Positions 45,773 to 57,624 are shown, numbered from the stretch's first letter. The stretch is DNA of 64,000 bases from Sophora flavescens (GCA_030762895.1 CM061070.1:100830759-100894758); one strand, 5' to 3'. A program made the numbers and translations. Notes: generated by a model from the letters alone, not told the origin.

Positions 45773-46638
45773 GCCGGCACCACCACAGAACTCTCCCCAA
45801 GTAACCACTTCTGCACCTTCCGGACCTTCACTAGAGGACCTGTTCAAGCAAATGACTTCACAAATGACTGCACAATTGACTACACCTTTTCAGCAGCAAG
45901 TTGGACAGTTTCAGGCCTCGCAGGCACAGTTTCAGCAGTGAACGGATGCTAGCAATAATACTTTGCAAACACAGGTTGAACAGATTGATCAGTTTCAACA
46001 GCGAACGGATGCTAGCATTCAAGCCTTGCAGACACAGATTGAACAGCTTGCCATTTCAATGAATTCCATGCAACAAGCTCCGGGATCAGAACCCTTGACT
46101 AAGGAGATTGAGAGGAAGAGGCATATAGAGGACATCCATTCCGCCATGCTAGAGGATGATGAAGAAATTCTGGAATTAGATGATTCATTTGGGTCCTATG
46201 CATATGTCAATTGTGATGGGAGAAATACCTGTGTGGTGCGTGCTGAGGTTACTGCATATACATAAGGTGATGAATCTGGTAATGCAGTGGATGGGAATTG
46301 TGCAGAAGATGAAGCAACACCGGAGACCCCAGCTACTTGTTTGTCACCTCCCCCTGTGGAACCACCAGCGATGGAGTTCAAGCCTCTGGATTTGGCACCA
46401 TGGCCAGTCCAAGAGGTTGAACCCCGATTTTATTGGGTGGAACTTTGTTGAGAAAGAGGTCAAACTTGACCCAAGAGGGAGTGAGAAGTCCGCCGCACTT
46501 GGCGAGGTCACCATAATTATCAAGCGCTCACTCCCATATCAAGGCTGCAAGTTATGGAAGCATGGAATGAGCTTCCATCCTTTGGCTATCACTTGGGCCT
46601 TATGCTACAAGCAATGGGATCCAGGCGGAAGCCTCTGA
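45773..46638 (+). pseudogene. R5 gag-derived ORF, C-terminal part
   Basis: The frame resumes after R6 with PAPPQNSPQVTTSAPSG and a Gln-rich coiled region that contains repeated QTQVEQIDQFQQRTDAS-like units. It has an in-frame TGA near 45939 and another stop at 46263-46265. A frameshifted segment then gives GSEKSAALGEVT, LPYQGCKLWKHGMSFHPLA and ITWALCYKQWDPGGSL, stopping at 46638. The C-terminal block matches R7 and R10. Confidence 0.75.
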
Positions 46639-48121
46639 ATGAGTTTTCTTAACCCTTTCTCTTTAGTTTACTTTCATTTTCTTGTTAGTTTCTGCCTTGC
46701 TTTATTTTTGTTTTGTTTTCTTTTAGCTCTTGAGTAATTTGAGAAGATCAAGAGCTTGTGTGTTGAGTCTTGTGTCGGCAAGCTTGATTGTGTTTTATCA
46801 AATTTTGCATAGATGGATTGCATGATATGTGTTGACCATTGATGATTTTTCCCTAGGTTTTGAAATTTTTTTTGAAAAGTGATCCCCATGTGAAAAAATT
46901 TTGAAAACTGAACTTTGAGATATTTTGTTATGATTGCATGATTTATGATAAGTTTGGGGTGATAGGAAGCACACACTAGGGATAGAATCTCGGTCAAACG
47001 ATTTGCAAAAATGTCCAGGTGAGGATTTGAGCCTCCAACATGTTTTTAATTGTGAAAATCACTTTCAAGTTGCACTTTCCCGAATTTGCTTGAATCTCTT
47101 CATGGTTTGCATGTTTATGTGTTTGCATCAGATGATTTAGACAGCTTTTCTTTGTAAATAACCACTTTGCCTAAATTGAACCATCCCTAATGCATGTTCC
47201 CTAGTTATCCCCATTGAGCCTAATTAGCCTATTGTTCTTGATGACCCTATGTTACAAGCCAAAATTCTGAAAAACCATGTTAACCCAATCTTAGGATTAG
47301 GAGAGCATGGAAGCTTAGCAAGAGAATGGTTGCAAGAAACTAAGTTTGGGGTGGCTACAAGGTGTGATGTGTTGTTTGGGATTGAGAAAAAAAATTAAAT
47401 AATAAAGGTTGGAGCCAAGGGCAAAAAAAAAAAAAAAGGAAAAAAGAAAAAAAAAGAAAAAAAAAAGAAGGGAAATAAAAAAATAAAAAGTAAAAAAATG
47501 TCAAAAAAGGCTATTTGAAGGAAAAGGCTGTAGTCACCCAAAAGCATAAAGAAAAAATGAAAAAAGGAACTTGAGTGGAAATTCGCTGTATAAAAATGTT
47601 TCATGCTCTCTTAGTTCCTAGGGACCTAAGCCTAGTACCTTTGAATATCCTACCTTTAGCCAGGCCCCATTACAACCTTAAAAGACCTTTTGATGTTGCA
47701 TGCATGTTTCCGTGGGAACCATTTTGAGATGAAGATCAAATTCATGGGAAGTTCTCTTAAAAGTGAAATTGAGTGAAATGTTGATAACCTAGACAAATTG
47801 AGTGGATTGAGTGAAACACTAAATGCCCTTGTGAGGAAGGCAATTGTTTGAATTTGGTGATCTCCCTTTTGTGTGTAACTTGGATCCCTTGCTTAGATTA
47901 CTGATTGCTTGAATGATGAAGTTCTCAAATGTTTAGAGTAAATGAATGTGGGGATTGCTTTGTTGCAAAGGGGGGAAACATTGAAGAAAAATTATTTTGA
48001 TGAATTACTTGAAGTTTGTGCGAATTTGATTGAACCTTTAAGCTTGCCATGTCTTGAGTCTTTTTGAGTTTTTGAGTTTTAGTTTACTTGGGGACAAGCA
48101 AAGTTTAAGTTTGGGGTATTT
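46639..48121 (+). other. Conserved 3' noncoding region of R5
   Basis: No gene. Collinear with the corresponding regions of R7 and R10, including GGAAGCACACACTAGGG, an A-rich tract at about 47387-47500 and GGGGACAAGCAAAGTTTAAG before the 3' LTR. Confidence 0.65.
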
Positions 48122-49323
48122 TGATCAGTCTCTGGCTCATCTAGTTTTATGACTAGTATGACCGTGGTTTTGTGCTAATTATATCTCATTTTCACCCAAA
48201 TTAGACTTGATTGCCTTCAAGCAACATTTTGAGTTGTTTAAGCAGTTTTAGGTTAATTTAGCTGATTTAGAGTCAAATAAAGCACTTATGCTATTTCTTG
48301 TTTTCAGGTCAATAAAGAGAAGCAATTCTGGAGTTTTTCGCCCCGAGAGAGGCTACTCGCCTCTCGAACCTGAAGGCTGACTGTGCCAGAAAATGCAAAC
48401 CTTTCTGTCTCGCCACGCGAACAGTGTCTCGCCTCGCGAGAAATCCAACCCAAAAGGACAGAGACCATCACGACTTACCCGTGTTGAAGGTCACAGACGT
48501 GACAGTTTGGAACTTGAAGAGTATCGCCTCGCGAATGGTAAGTTCGCCTCCCGAGAAAGCCAAACAATGAAGACTGTTCATAATATTCGCCTCGCGAAGG
48601 TATGATCGCCTCGCGAGCGCGCGGAATCCAGAATCTGTACTTAAGTCTGTTTTAGGGCAGAACTGATAATCTTTTCATCTTCTCATCTTCTCTTTAGTTT
48701 AGACGGCTACGAAATTAGGTGTAGGTTTACGTTTGTAATGGAGAGCTAGTCTCCTTTGATTAATCTACTGTAATCGGGTTCCGCCTTCACTTGAGGTTTT
48801 GTAATTTCTGAACTTTATGCTATTCTCTTTCAATACTTGTTTTATATGTTCTGTTTGCTTAATTCAGAATCGTATAGAATAGGTGTTGATTTATTTCGAT
48901 GATTTTGTGTTCCTATACTTAATCGCGTTTGCTTAATTCGGGTGTGTTCGTTCATGTCCTCTTAGTTCATGAGTGCTTCACCCTGTTTGCTTAATTCGGG
49001 AATAGGAACATATGTCTCGTAGTATTGATTTCGCTTGTTAATTGATGCTACAATCGAAAAGGGTTTAGAATCTGCTTAGGGCCTGGAATTATATAAATCG
49101 ATGATAGTGGGAAATCGAGAATAGTAGGTTGATCGTTTTTTAGCTATTTGATAGTTATTTTATTTGCATTATTTTCTGCTCTGTTTTCTTATTTGCATTT
49201 AAATCCAACCCCCCCAAAAAAAATGATTTTGTGTTAGTAACAACCCAAGAGTCCTTGTGAGACGATACTCGAGTTGTCGCACTTTCCCTATCTACATATT
49301 TTTGTAAACCGCTCGCTTTTTGA
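48122..49323 (+). repeat. 3' LTR of R5, short at its U5 end
   Basis: Matches the 5' LTR from TGATCAG onward but stops at GCTCGCTTTTTGA. The last 21 bases of the 5' copy (23727-23747) are missing and the TGCAT duplication follows directly. Confidence 0.85.
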
Positions 49324-49328
49324 TGCAT

Positions 49329-49585
49329 GTTACAGGTCACAACCCTACCTATATCCAAACTCGGGTCAGCTTCGTGCCATATGGACCTCGAGAAGATAAT
49401 TCAAGCCGTGTCGATATCGAGATCTGGTCTTGCCGGTCCTCAAGCATTACACCATGATGTAATGGACAACAAAGTAGGGAAACCAGACCACTTGACCCAG
49501 AGAAAGTGTTTGTAGTCGAGAGGGCATAATATCATAAACCTTAAATTCCACTTGTTCGAGAATTCATTTCACAGCCCAATCACTG
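49329..49585 (+). other. R4 internal sequence 3' of the R5 insertion
   Basis: No recognised ORF. The sequence resumes R4 after the TGCAT duplication and leads into the tandem repeat arrays. Confidence 0.4.
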
Positions 49586-49797
49586 CTTCTCGGGATGCCC
49601 TCCAAAGGCAACTTTCACGACAAAATTATTGCTTCTCGGGATGCCTTCCAAAGGTGACTTTCACGGTGAAATTATTACTTCTCGGGATGCCCACCAAAGG
49701 CGACTTTCACGATGAAATTATTGCTTCTCGGGATGCCCACCAAAGGCGACTCGACGGTTAAATCATTACTTCTCGGGATGCCCACCAAAGCCCACCT
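49586..49797 (+). repeat. 46-bp tandem repeat array in R4
   Basis: Five units start CTTCTCGGGATGCC at 49586, 49632, 49678, 49724 and 49769, followed by CACCAAAGGCGACTTTCACG. The units differ by a few bases. Such minisatellites are characteristic of the 3' noncoding part of Tat/Ogre-type elements. Confidence 0.85.
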
Positions 49798-49907
49798 TTG
49801 ATTTTCGGCCATCACCACCAGAAAGTAAACATGAATGTCATGAACATCTCGGGAGTACGCCAACTCAAGACGGTCCTGATCTAAACAAAGTGGAGACTCC
49901 AGTCCAA

Positions 49908-50905
49908 CAACTTGGTTGAGCTCCAGCTCCCGGCTACTCGGTTGAGCTCCGGATCCCTACTCGGTCGAGCTCTGGCTCCCGGCTACTTAAGGTTGAAATT
50001 CCCGAACTGCTTCGTAGCTAAATACTTAGGGTTGAAATTCCAGAACTGCTTCGCAGCTAAATAAAACTCGGATGATATCCGGTTCTCGACTATCTAATGT
50101 TGAAATTCCCGAACTACTTCTTAGCGAAGTAAAACTCGGTTGAGCTCCGGCTCCCGGCTACTTGGTTGAGCTCCGGTTCCCTACTCGGTCGAGTTTCGGC
50201 TCCTGACACTTGGGTTGAGTTCCGGCTCCCCACTCGGTTGAGCTCCGGCTCTCGGCTACTTGGTTGAGCTCTGGCTCCCCTCTCGGTTGAGCTCCGGCTC
50301 TCGGCTACTTGGTTGAGCTCCGACTCCCTTCTCGGTTGAGCTCCAGCTCCTGGCCACTCGGTTGAGTTCTGGCTCCCGGCTACTCGGTCGAGCTCTGGCT
50401 CCTGGCTACTCGGTCAATCTCTGGCTCCCGGTTACTCAGTTGAGCTCCAGCTCCCTACTCGGTCGAGCGCCGGCTCCCTACTCGATCGAGCTTCGGCTCC
50501 TGGCAACTGGACTCCGGTCCAGCGACTCGGTAGAGCTCCGGTTCCCGGTTACTTGGTTGAGCTCCGACTCCCTTCTCGGTCGAAGCTCTGCACTTCCAAT
50601 TCTCGGTTGAGCTCCGGCTCCCGACTTCTTGGTTGAAGCTCCGCGCTTCCCCTTCTAGGTTGAATCTTCGTGCCTCTCCTTCTCGGTCGAAGCTCAACGC
50701 TTTCCATTCCCGGTCGAGTTCCGGCTCCCGTCATCTTGTTTGAAGCTCCATGCTTCCCCAACTCGATCGAGCTCCGGCTCTCGGTATCTTGGTTGAAGCT
50801 CCGTGCTTCCCCTTCCCGGTCGAGTTCCCGCTCTCTGCATCTTGGTTGAAACTCCGTGCTTTTCCAACTCGATCGAGCTCCGGTTCCCTACTCGACAGAA
50901 GAAAT
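49908..50905 (+). repeat. Degenerate GAGCTCCGGCTC array in R4, block 1
   Basis: About 1 kb made of variants of CTCGGTTGAGCTCCGGCTCC with spacers of 5-15 bases. The period shifts between roughly 26 and 35 bp. Frames through it on either strand give low-complexity Arg/Ser/Glu-rich peptides, which I treat as artefacts of the repeat. Confidence 0.8.
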
Positions 50906-51619
50906 TGAACCAGGTTCGATGACGGTCGAAAGAAATACAAGTCCTTTTCGGACACGACAGAAGAATGCACTTTGGTGCAACCGACAAAATCTCTTAGCTC
51001 CTTCTCAGGTTATCCAAAAAAAAGGGAGCATAGGGGCAATGCTGCCAATGCCGCCAATGAAGGAGTATTTGGTTTACAAGTCTTCTTCGGACACGATTAA
51101 CGTTGCATTTTCTTCTAGCAATTAATTGAGAAGGGAAGCTACACTTCTCGGAATTCCATTTACTAAAATATAATAGACGAGATGATGATCCAAGCACCAA
51201 CACGCAGATTCTAAATTAAAAAAACATATACATTGGTGGGCAACAGCTCCATTAAAGCACTTTGGTACAAGTTCGCGTAACTATGAGCTTCGGCTGCCAA
51301 CAAGGTCAAAGGTTTCCCTGACCTACTCGGTCGAAGCTCTGCACTTCCCTGCCAACAAGTCCAGAGCTCTGTTCTTCCCAGACCTACTCGGTCGAAGCTC
51401 CACGCTTTCATGACCAACAAAGCCGAACCTCCACACTTCCCTACTTGGTCGAGCTCCGGCTCCCAGCAATTAAGTTCCGGCTCACTTACTCGATCATGCT
51501 CTCTCGAGCGCCTTTATTCAAATCAAGTCGATATAAGCCTCCAAGTCCCCCTTTATAAAAAAAGGTCAGGCTAAAACTCCAAGAAGTCGATCAAAGTCAG
51601 CGTCTTAATCCGGCTTCCG
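50906..51619 (+). other. R4 internal DNA between repeat blocks
   Basis: No recognised gene. A few isolated ACTCGGTCGAAGCTC units are scattered near 51325-51440. Confidence 0.4.
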
Positions 51620-51980
51620 CAAAACATATGGGTCGAGCTTTGGCTCTCTCAAAACTCACAAGTCGAGCTCTGGCTCCTAACTCCAAGGTCGAGCTCCATC
51701 TCCCAACTCTAAGCTCGAACCCCGACTCCCCCCTCTAGGTTGAGCTCCGACTCCCTCTCTAGGTTGAGCTTCGGCCCCCTCTCTAGGTCGAGCTCCTGCT
51801 CCCTCTCTTGGTCAAGACACGGCTCCATAGTTTAAGATTAAACTCCGCCTCTCTAATGGTCGAGCTCCGCCTCCCTTACTCGGTCGATCACCGGCTCCCG
51901 AGATAAAGGTTAGGCCCCGACTCTTTATGGTCATGCTCCGGCTACCAAGTCCAAGATTGAGCTCCGACTCCAAGGTAACA
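51620..51980 (+). repeat. Degenerate GAGCTCCGGCTC array in R4, block 2
   Basis: A second cluster of GTCGAGCTCnGnCTCCC units with short, irregular spacers, related to block 1. Confidence 0.75.
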
Positions 51981-53245
51981 ATCCTTGCCTGGATCAAACA
52001 ATAGCTCCGGCTAAGGATTTTCTAAACCATCAGTTATTACTCGGTCGATTAAAAGTTAACATTTTGGCCCCACAACGAAGACCTACTCGAGAATTATACT
52101 CGCGTGAAACTAATAGCAAGCAGAAATGACTAAGTTTCAGAGGAGCCGCAATGCCATTTCCCCGACAAGATACGTGTCAAAGACCTTGGTCAAACGGTAG
52201 ATGCAAGTCCAAATCGAAGCACAGACAAGAAAGTTTCCCTCCAAAGACCGAGAATGAAAGCACCACGGGTTTGCACCTGACCCCCTTCACTATCGGGTTA
52301 ATCAAGCGACCCGTACATGCCAGTCCGACGACGCAATCATTTGGCCCAAATACATGGCCCTCGGCTCAAAGGAATCAAAACCCGTCCGAATAGTACAATT
52401 ACCCGACTTCGAGTCCTGGTCCACTCTACCCACTACCCGATTAAGAACACTACCTACTAAGGCTTCTCAAGTACTTACCCATTACTTGACCAAGATTCTC
52501 AAGTACTCACCCAGTACTCGGCCAAGTACCCAACCCGCAATCGGGATCTAAGGAACTTCCGAGAACACACCTGGATTCTTGACCAAGAGCCCTTAGCGGG
52601 AACCTAGAGCCTCGATCACCCTGAGGGGAGAGCACTCCCGGTCGAGTACCACGCACACTCAACTTACTCGGACCGAGACCTTGACAACTCCACCCGAATT
52701 CGTACTGAGTACTCCACCTACTCGACTTTGAAACTTTGTCGACTGATAGCAGCAAGACCAGGAATACTCGACCATCCGACTTGAAGAATAGGGAATACCT
52801 CGGTTAGGAACAAGACACTTATGACCGAGTATTGAACAACCTTCTCGGGTACATAGCAGGACAAAGGACTCGGTACTAGGTCAGACCTCTTGTAGAATAT
52901 CGAGCATCTCAAGTGTTTCCCGGTCAACTCCTCAAAATGTACTAGCATACAACCTACTTGGTATTGTTGACCTTTTAGTACAGCATATACCCGAGAATGG
53001 CAGCTTATTCGGGCTAACCCGTACTCGTTACGTGGTCGAATGCTTCGAAGCTTGTAAGCCGACTCAAGTGACTCCCGAAGCACATCTTCAAAAGCACCGA
53101 AGGTTATCGAGATAACAAATCTCGAATATTAGAAGGACAAGCCCGACTAACCAAAGTTCCCGGGAAATTTAACCATGGGAGCTAATTTAACGAACTTTCG
53201 GAATATAGCCTATTCTCTGTACACAGCTCTAGGCTAAGGGGCTTA
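51981..53245 (+). other. R4 3' internal region
   Basis: No gene recognised. CCAAGTACTCACCCAGTACTCGG-like words recur at 52430-52530. The purine-rich GGCTAAGGGGCTTA at 53232-53245 is the probable polypurine tract directly before the 3' LTR. Confidence 0.5.
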
Positions 53246-54124
53246 TGTTCCTGTCACGGGTTAGAACCTGGTTTATACAGTTGACCGTAATATACCACAA
53301 TCGTTTTAGATCCAACCCATCAAGGTTCGGCCCAAAACATTGAGCCCACTCGGTCAATCGCCCTGCACCAGCCCACTCTCAGGAATATCCTTATAGTGCC
53401 GAGAGACCCGACTAACCGACCACATGAGCGCCTCTGCTGCCAAGCTGGCCATCCTGATATCTCCCGGGGAGAGGAAGAGAGCACTCCTGGGCAAACTCCG
53501 TAGGAAGATCCGAGAGAAGACTCTCGGTCAACCAGCACATAAGGGGAGAGAGTCACTCCAGTTAAAACTCAACCCGACAGAGGACTAAGTAATTTACTCA
53601 GACCTGTAGGCAATTCCACCGGAGGTACTAGCCTCTCGGACGAAGGCAGTGTATCTCAAACGACCATCGTACCTTACCCGTTAGATGTACTCGAATACCC
53701 TCAGGACAATACACCTCGTTAGGGCTAGCTGGAAATAAGGACATACAGCTGCTAGAAGGACACACGTCGTGATGATATTGGAGACCCTTCGAAATATCTG
53801 CTAACGGATCGAGGAGGGACCACGTGACGTACGAACAAGAACCCTACATATGTATATAAAGGGCAAGTCACCCGCTAAGACACCAAGCCACTTTCCAGGA
53901 AAAAACCCTAATCCTAGGGAACGACCTGAAACCCCATTTCGCCTCCGGAACACCCATCTTCTCTACGAAACGCCACCATCACCACTAGAACTACATAAGC
54001 CTTGATTCCCTACCGGGATACGTAGGAGCATAATTCTCACTCCGTTAGGCTCAATCCACAAAAACCCCACAACTCCGCCGAGCCGGAACTCATTGTTCCT
54101 ACCCGGACAAAATCGGACGGAACA
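53246..54124 (+). repeat. 3' LTR of R4
   Basis: 879 bp, starting TGTTCCTGTCACGG and ending CGGACGGAACA, then the ACTAC duplication. Scattered substitutions and one short insertion (near 53673) relative to the 5' copy indicate an older element than R7 or R10. Confidence 0.9.
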
Positions 54125-54129
54125 ACTAC

Positions 54130-55308
54130 AAGAGGTATGGGGGAGAGTAACCACCATCTACCTTATTGTGGGTGTGTGTAGTTTAAAGTAGGAAAAATTG
54201 CACTTTTGGTCCCTTAAGTTAATTGTTTTGTTCAAATTGGTCCCTTAAGTTTTTTTTGTGACAAACTAGCCCTTAAGTTAGGTTCGAGTGACAAAATGTG
54301 ACTTTTTTTACCATTCCTGCAAAATCTCTTATCTTCTGACCCATGTGGCGTACCCTAACCTAGTTGGCAATGATATGACAATTAAAATAATAAAATAACA
54401 ATTTAATTATTTAAAAAAAGAATAATTAATAAATAAATAGAATATTTTTATTTTTTAATTTCTCTCCTTATTCTCTTCTTCAACAACCCAGTGACCCACT
54501 GTATGTCTTTGGTGGCGGCGGCGAGTGGGCGGCTGCGATTGGGCGACGACGAGTGGCGGAGGCAGCACTCAGAACTGTCAAATCATTGTTCAAGGTATGC
54601 ATTGCGTTCTTAACTCCTAATTACATCTAGAGCTCCACACTCATTTTTGTCTTGTCCAATTCATGTTTTCGTTTTGTCCTTTTCATGTTGTAGTTGTATA
54701 TTGATTGTCTTCACATAAAGAAGACTGAAGTGTCCAGAAGCTTATAGAGGATGCTATGGATGGTGATTGTTGAAAATGGCCTGGGCAGGAATTCACAAGT
54801 TCTCTTTGACGAAGAAAAGGTACAGTTTGTACCTATTTTCTTTGAAACCCACTACTTGAACCCCCACAAGTGAAATTACTTGTCTCAGCAACTGGAAAAT
54901 AATGTTGATTGATTTTGAACAGGGGAGGAGGAACTGAGAGAGGGTCCTTGAACTTTGTGAAGGTCTTAGCAACTGGTGAATATGGAAGCGCCCACAAGGT
55001 GTTTGGTGAAAATCTTGATCCAAAGTGGAATTAGGAAAATTTGGTACAGTGGTGGCGCTCTGACGGTACAGTGACGGTGCTCTGACGACAAAGGCGGCTG
55101 CGGGGAGGGTGGGGTGAATGCTGGAGATGGTGATGGTGGGAGTGGAGGTGGGGTTGTTTGAATTCCAGTGAGGATTGAAGAGGTTGGTGGAGCTTACTCA
55201 AATTCATGTGCAGTTCCTCGTCGCACCGCCACCGGAGAAGACCATTGCAGCCATCGCTCCGCCACCGGAGAAGACCTCTGCCGCTATCGTGCCGCCGCCA
55301 CTGGAGAT
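54130..55308. other. Noncoding DNA between the nest and R9
   Basis: The first 50 bp or so continue R3. From 54190 there is GCACTTTTGGTCCCTTAAGT, repeated in variant form at about 54200, 54235 and 54270, a motif family common at plant repeat ends. Short exon-like frames exist (NGLGRNSQVLFDEEK near 54776 and FVKVLATGEYGSAHKVFG near 54950), but I cannot assign them. The stretch 55045-55300 is GC-rich with CGCCACCGGAGAAGACC repeated twice. Confidence 0.35.
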
Positions 55309-57460
55309 TGTAACATCCTAAAAATTCAAATATAATTATTTTAATAAAAAAAGGGTAGTATAAGAGTTTATTATAATTGTTTTCTTTATAATAAAAATCC
55401 AGTGGGTTCCACAATAATGTAAAATTGATTTAAAAAAATAAAATAAAAATAAGGATAAGAACCTACCCTGGACTAAATTATTGCAACAATAATGATAGGA
55501 AACATAAGCATATCAAGGCCCATTCTGTGTTACCCATTATAAATAGATAGTTTGAGTGTTTTAAGCCCAATTTCGTATAATATGACTAGATACCTAACTT
55601 CAGATGGATATTTCGTAACCAAAGAGAACTTGTTTGAATTCGAAATCTGCATAAGAAATATATCCCTGTCTCTTAGCTTTCCATAGACACCAAATTCGTC
55701 CAAATTGGATTCTTGTAGCTCAAGTTATGACCAAATTCGTACACACTATTCATGTTCCAGCGCCAGAACCGTTTTTTTTAAATTCTATCCACGTTTTAAC
55801 TATCTAAACGTTGGTTTCAGATTTTTTGGTCTTCATAATAGTTGTATACAATTCTTTTATCTTTCCAACGATATAAAATTTATAATTTTTGAATGTCTAT
55901 AACTCAAGATATAGGCGAAATACAGCACCATATGCAGAGTAAGCGGGCTTAGCGCGTTTTTACATGTTTTGGGCTATTGGGGGCTCTATAAATAGAATAT
56001 TAACACTCTTATGGTGTCTTTTTGAACCATAATTACACCTAGAAACTCAAACGGCTAAGAAGAGAAGAAATTCAAGGATTAAGAAGAGATAGTTGTGGAA
56101 GAGGGAGTCTAGGAAGAGGAAGATGATGATAACTCTTGGCAAACGTTAGGATTCGCAGTAGGAAACGCTTAGAGCTATTTGGAGGTCTTCAAGAGGTGAG
56201 TAACAATACTTTTTATGAACCCTTTCCATGGTATATATGATTGTTTTTGTTGATAAGGGATTACCATGTGGTTTTGGGAGTCTTTAATTGACTTGATGCA
56301 TATTGTTAGTAACCTAAATTCTAAAATTGAGGTTTTGTTTAAAAGGGGAATTAATTGATTAATTGATGTTGTAACGTGTTTATTCATGTATGATATGTTG
56401 TGATATTCATGATTGTTTGTTATTGGTGGAAGTTTATATGTTTAAAATTGGGGGAAATAGTTTGTTACATGCATGAGACATGACATATTTGAGTTATAAT
56501 ATGTTGTATGATGTTTGCCGCAATACCAGCTATGATAGGGGTATCGGAAAGTAATACCACTGTAATGGAGTATCGAAATTAACATCGTCATATAATTGGG
56601 ATATCGAAAAAGAGCAATACCGCCTAAAAAGGGGTATCGAAAGTAACACCGCCACACGTTGGGGTGTCGAAAAGGGAGAAATACCGCCATGTGCACATGG
56701 GAGGTATCGAAATAAAAATGTCCCTGACAGGAGGGTGACATCGAAACATTCCTCATGAGTAGGGGTGGGCAATGGGACGCCATTGTCATGTGATGTGTGA
56801 GATTTATGGCATGCCGGCAAGAGACCAGTTTAGTTATGAGACCTTTGAGCCACTTGGATTAATTTAGAATTTACTTGGTATGTGGAATGTGATGCATTGA
56901 GACGAGTTGATCTTATGCTATATGTATTTGACTTGATGAAATTTTTGTTGTTATTAAAAGTATTCTTTTTATATATTATTTTGGGAAATTAGCGGATACC
57001 ATGGACAATTTTTCCGGTTACCGTACTGGCTAAGAACAACACTATTTTCGAAACATTTTATAGATGTATTGTTGTGCACTGGGATTTTATATCTCATTAT
57101 AAGTGTTGTTTTGAGAGCCCGAGGACATCGTTGTTGAGGATCCAGAGATCTGAAGAGTTATCTTTGATTAGCTAGTTGGTTAGTAATGTAGTATGGTTTA
57201 GAGTATTATGCGGACGACGTTCTTTGGTTTACATACTATTTTTCTCAGATTGTAATTAGACGCCCGCTTTTGAGGCTTTTTTGAATTGGATTTAATAATA
57301 TTTTTCAATACTTTGTAAATACTATTATTTTATTTAATACGAGGTATTTTCATTCTTAGTTATTTGAGAAAATTTTTATGACTTGTGTTTTTTAATTAAA
57401 TGTTTTGAAGGATTTTTATTGAAATTAATTTGGGTTACTAATGTAACGAAGGGCGTTATA
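55309..57460 (+). repeat. 5' LTR of R9
   Basis: The 5' edge TGTAACATCC and 3' edge GGGCGTTATA are near-inverted copies, and the primer site follows at 57465. The last 0.5 kb reappears inverted at 63487-64000. At 56525-56760 a GGTATCGAAA ... ATACCGCC segment repeats irregularly. Confidence 0.82.
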
Positions 57461-57464
57461 TTTT

Positions 57465-57476
57465 TGGTATCAGAGC
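57465..57476 (+). promoter_or_regulatory. Primer binding site of R9
   Basis: TGGTATCAGAGC, complement of the tRNA-iMet 3' end, four bases after the LTR. Confidence 0.85.
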
Positions 57477-57624
57477 AGTTCGATTCTAAATCGGATTGTG
57501 GCATTGGGGTTTTTCTAAAACAAAACTTGGGAGCATAGGATGCTTGTTAGAGTTATAAATACTGCATGCTATTCTTTGGGATATTGGACCTGATCAACCC
57601 AGTATTTCATTGGTAGTGAGCAGA

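Larger units (their letters stand above)
22529..49323 (+). mobile_element. Athila-like non-autonomous retrotransposon R5
   Basis: The LTRs are 22529-23747 and 48122-49323, with the target duplication TGCAT at 22524-22528 and 49324-49328. The primer site is a tRNA-Asp complement (23752-23769). The internal part, after removing R6, is one gag-derived frame plus about 1.5 kb of noncoding DNA. The 3' LTR ends 21 bases before the point where the 5' LTR ends, although the duplication follows directly. R5 is the family member with the longest surviving capsid segment. No polymerase is encoded. Confidence 0.88.
21339..54124 (+). mobile_element. Tat-like gypsy retrotransposon R4 (host of the nest)
   Basis: The LTRs are 21339-22211 and 53246-54124, both starting TGTTCCTG and ending GGACGGAAC(A/G). 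The target duplication ACTAC is at 21334-21338 and 54125-54129. The primer site TGGCGCCCACCGTGGGAC (22214-22231) is of the type used by Tat-lineage elements. Without the inserted R5 the internal part is only about 4.2 kb. It contains no recognisable polymerase and is dominated by tandem repeats, so R4 itself was a non-autonomous, LARD-like element. Lineage is inferred from primer site and repeat-rich 3' region. Confidence 0.85.

Noticed and set aside
50362..50987. Ser/Arg/Glu-rich frames on both strands over the R4 arrays
   Set aside because: They are translations of the GAGCTCCGGCTC minisatellite and exist on both strands in several frames.
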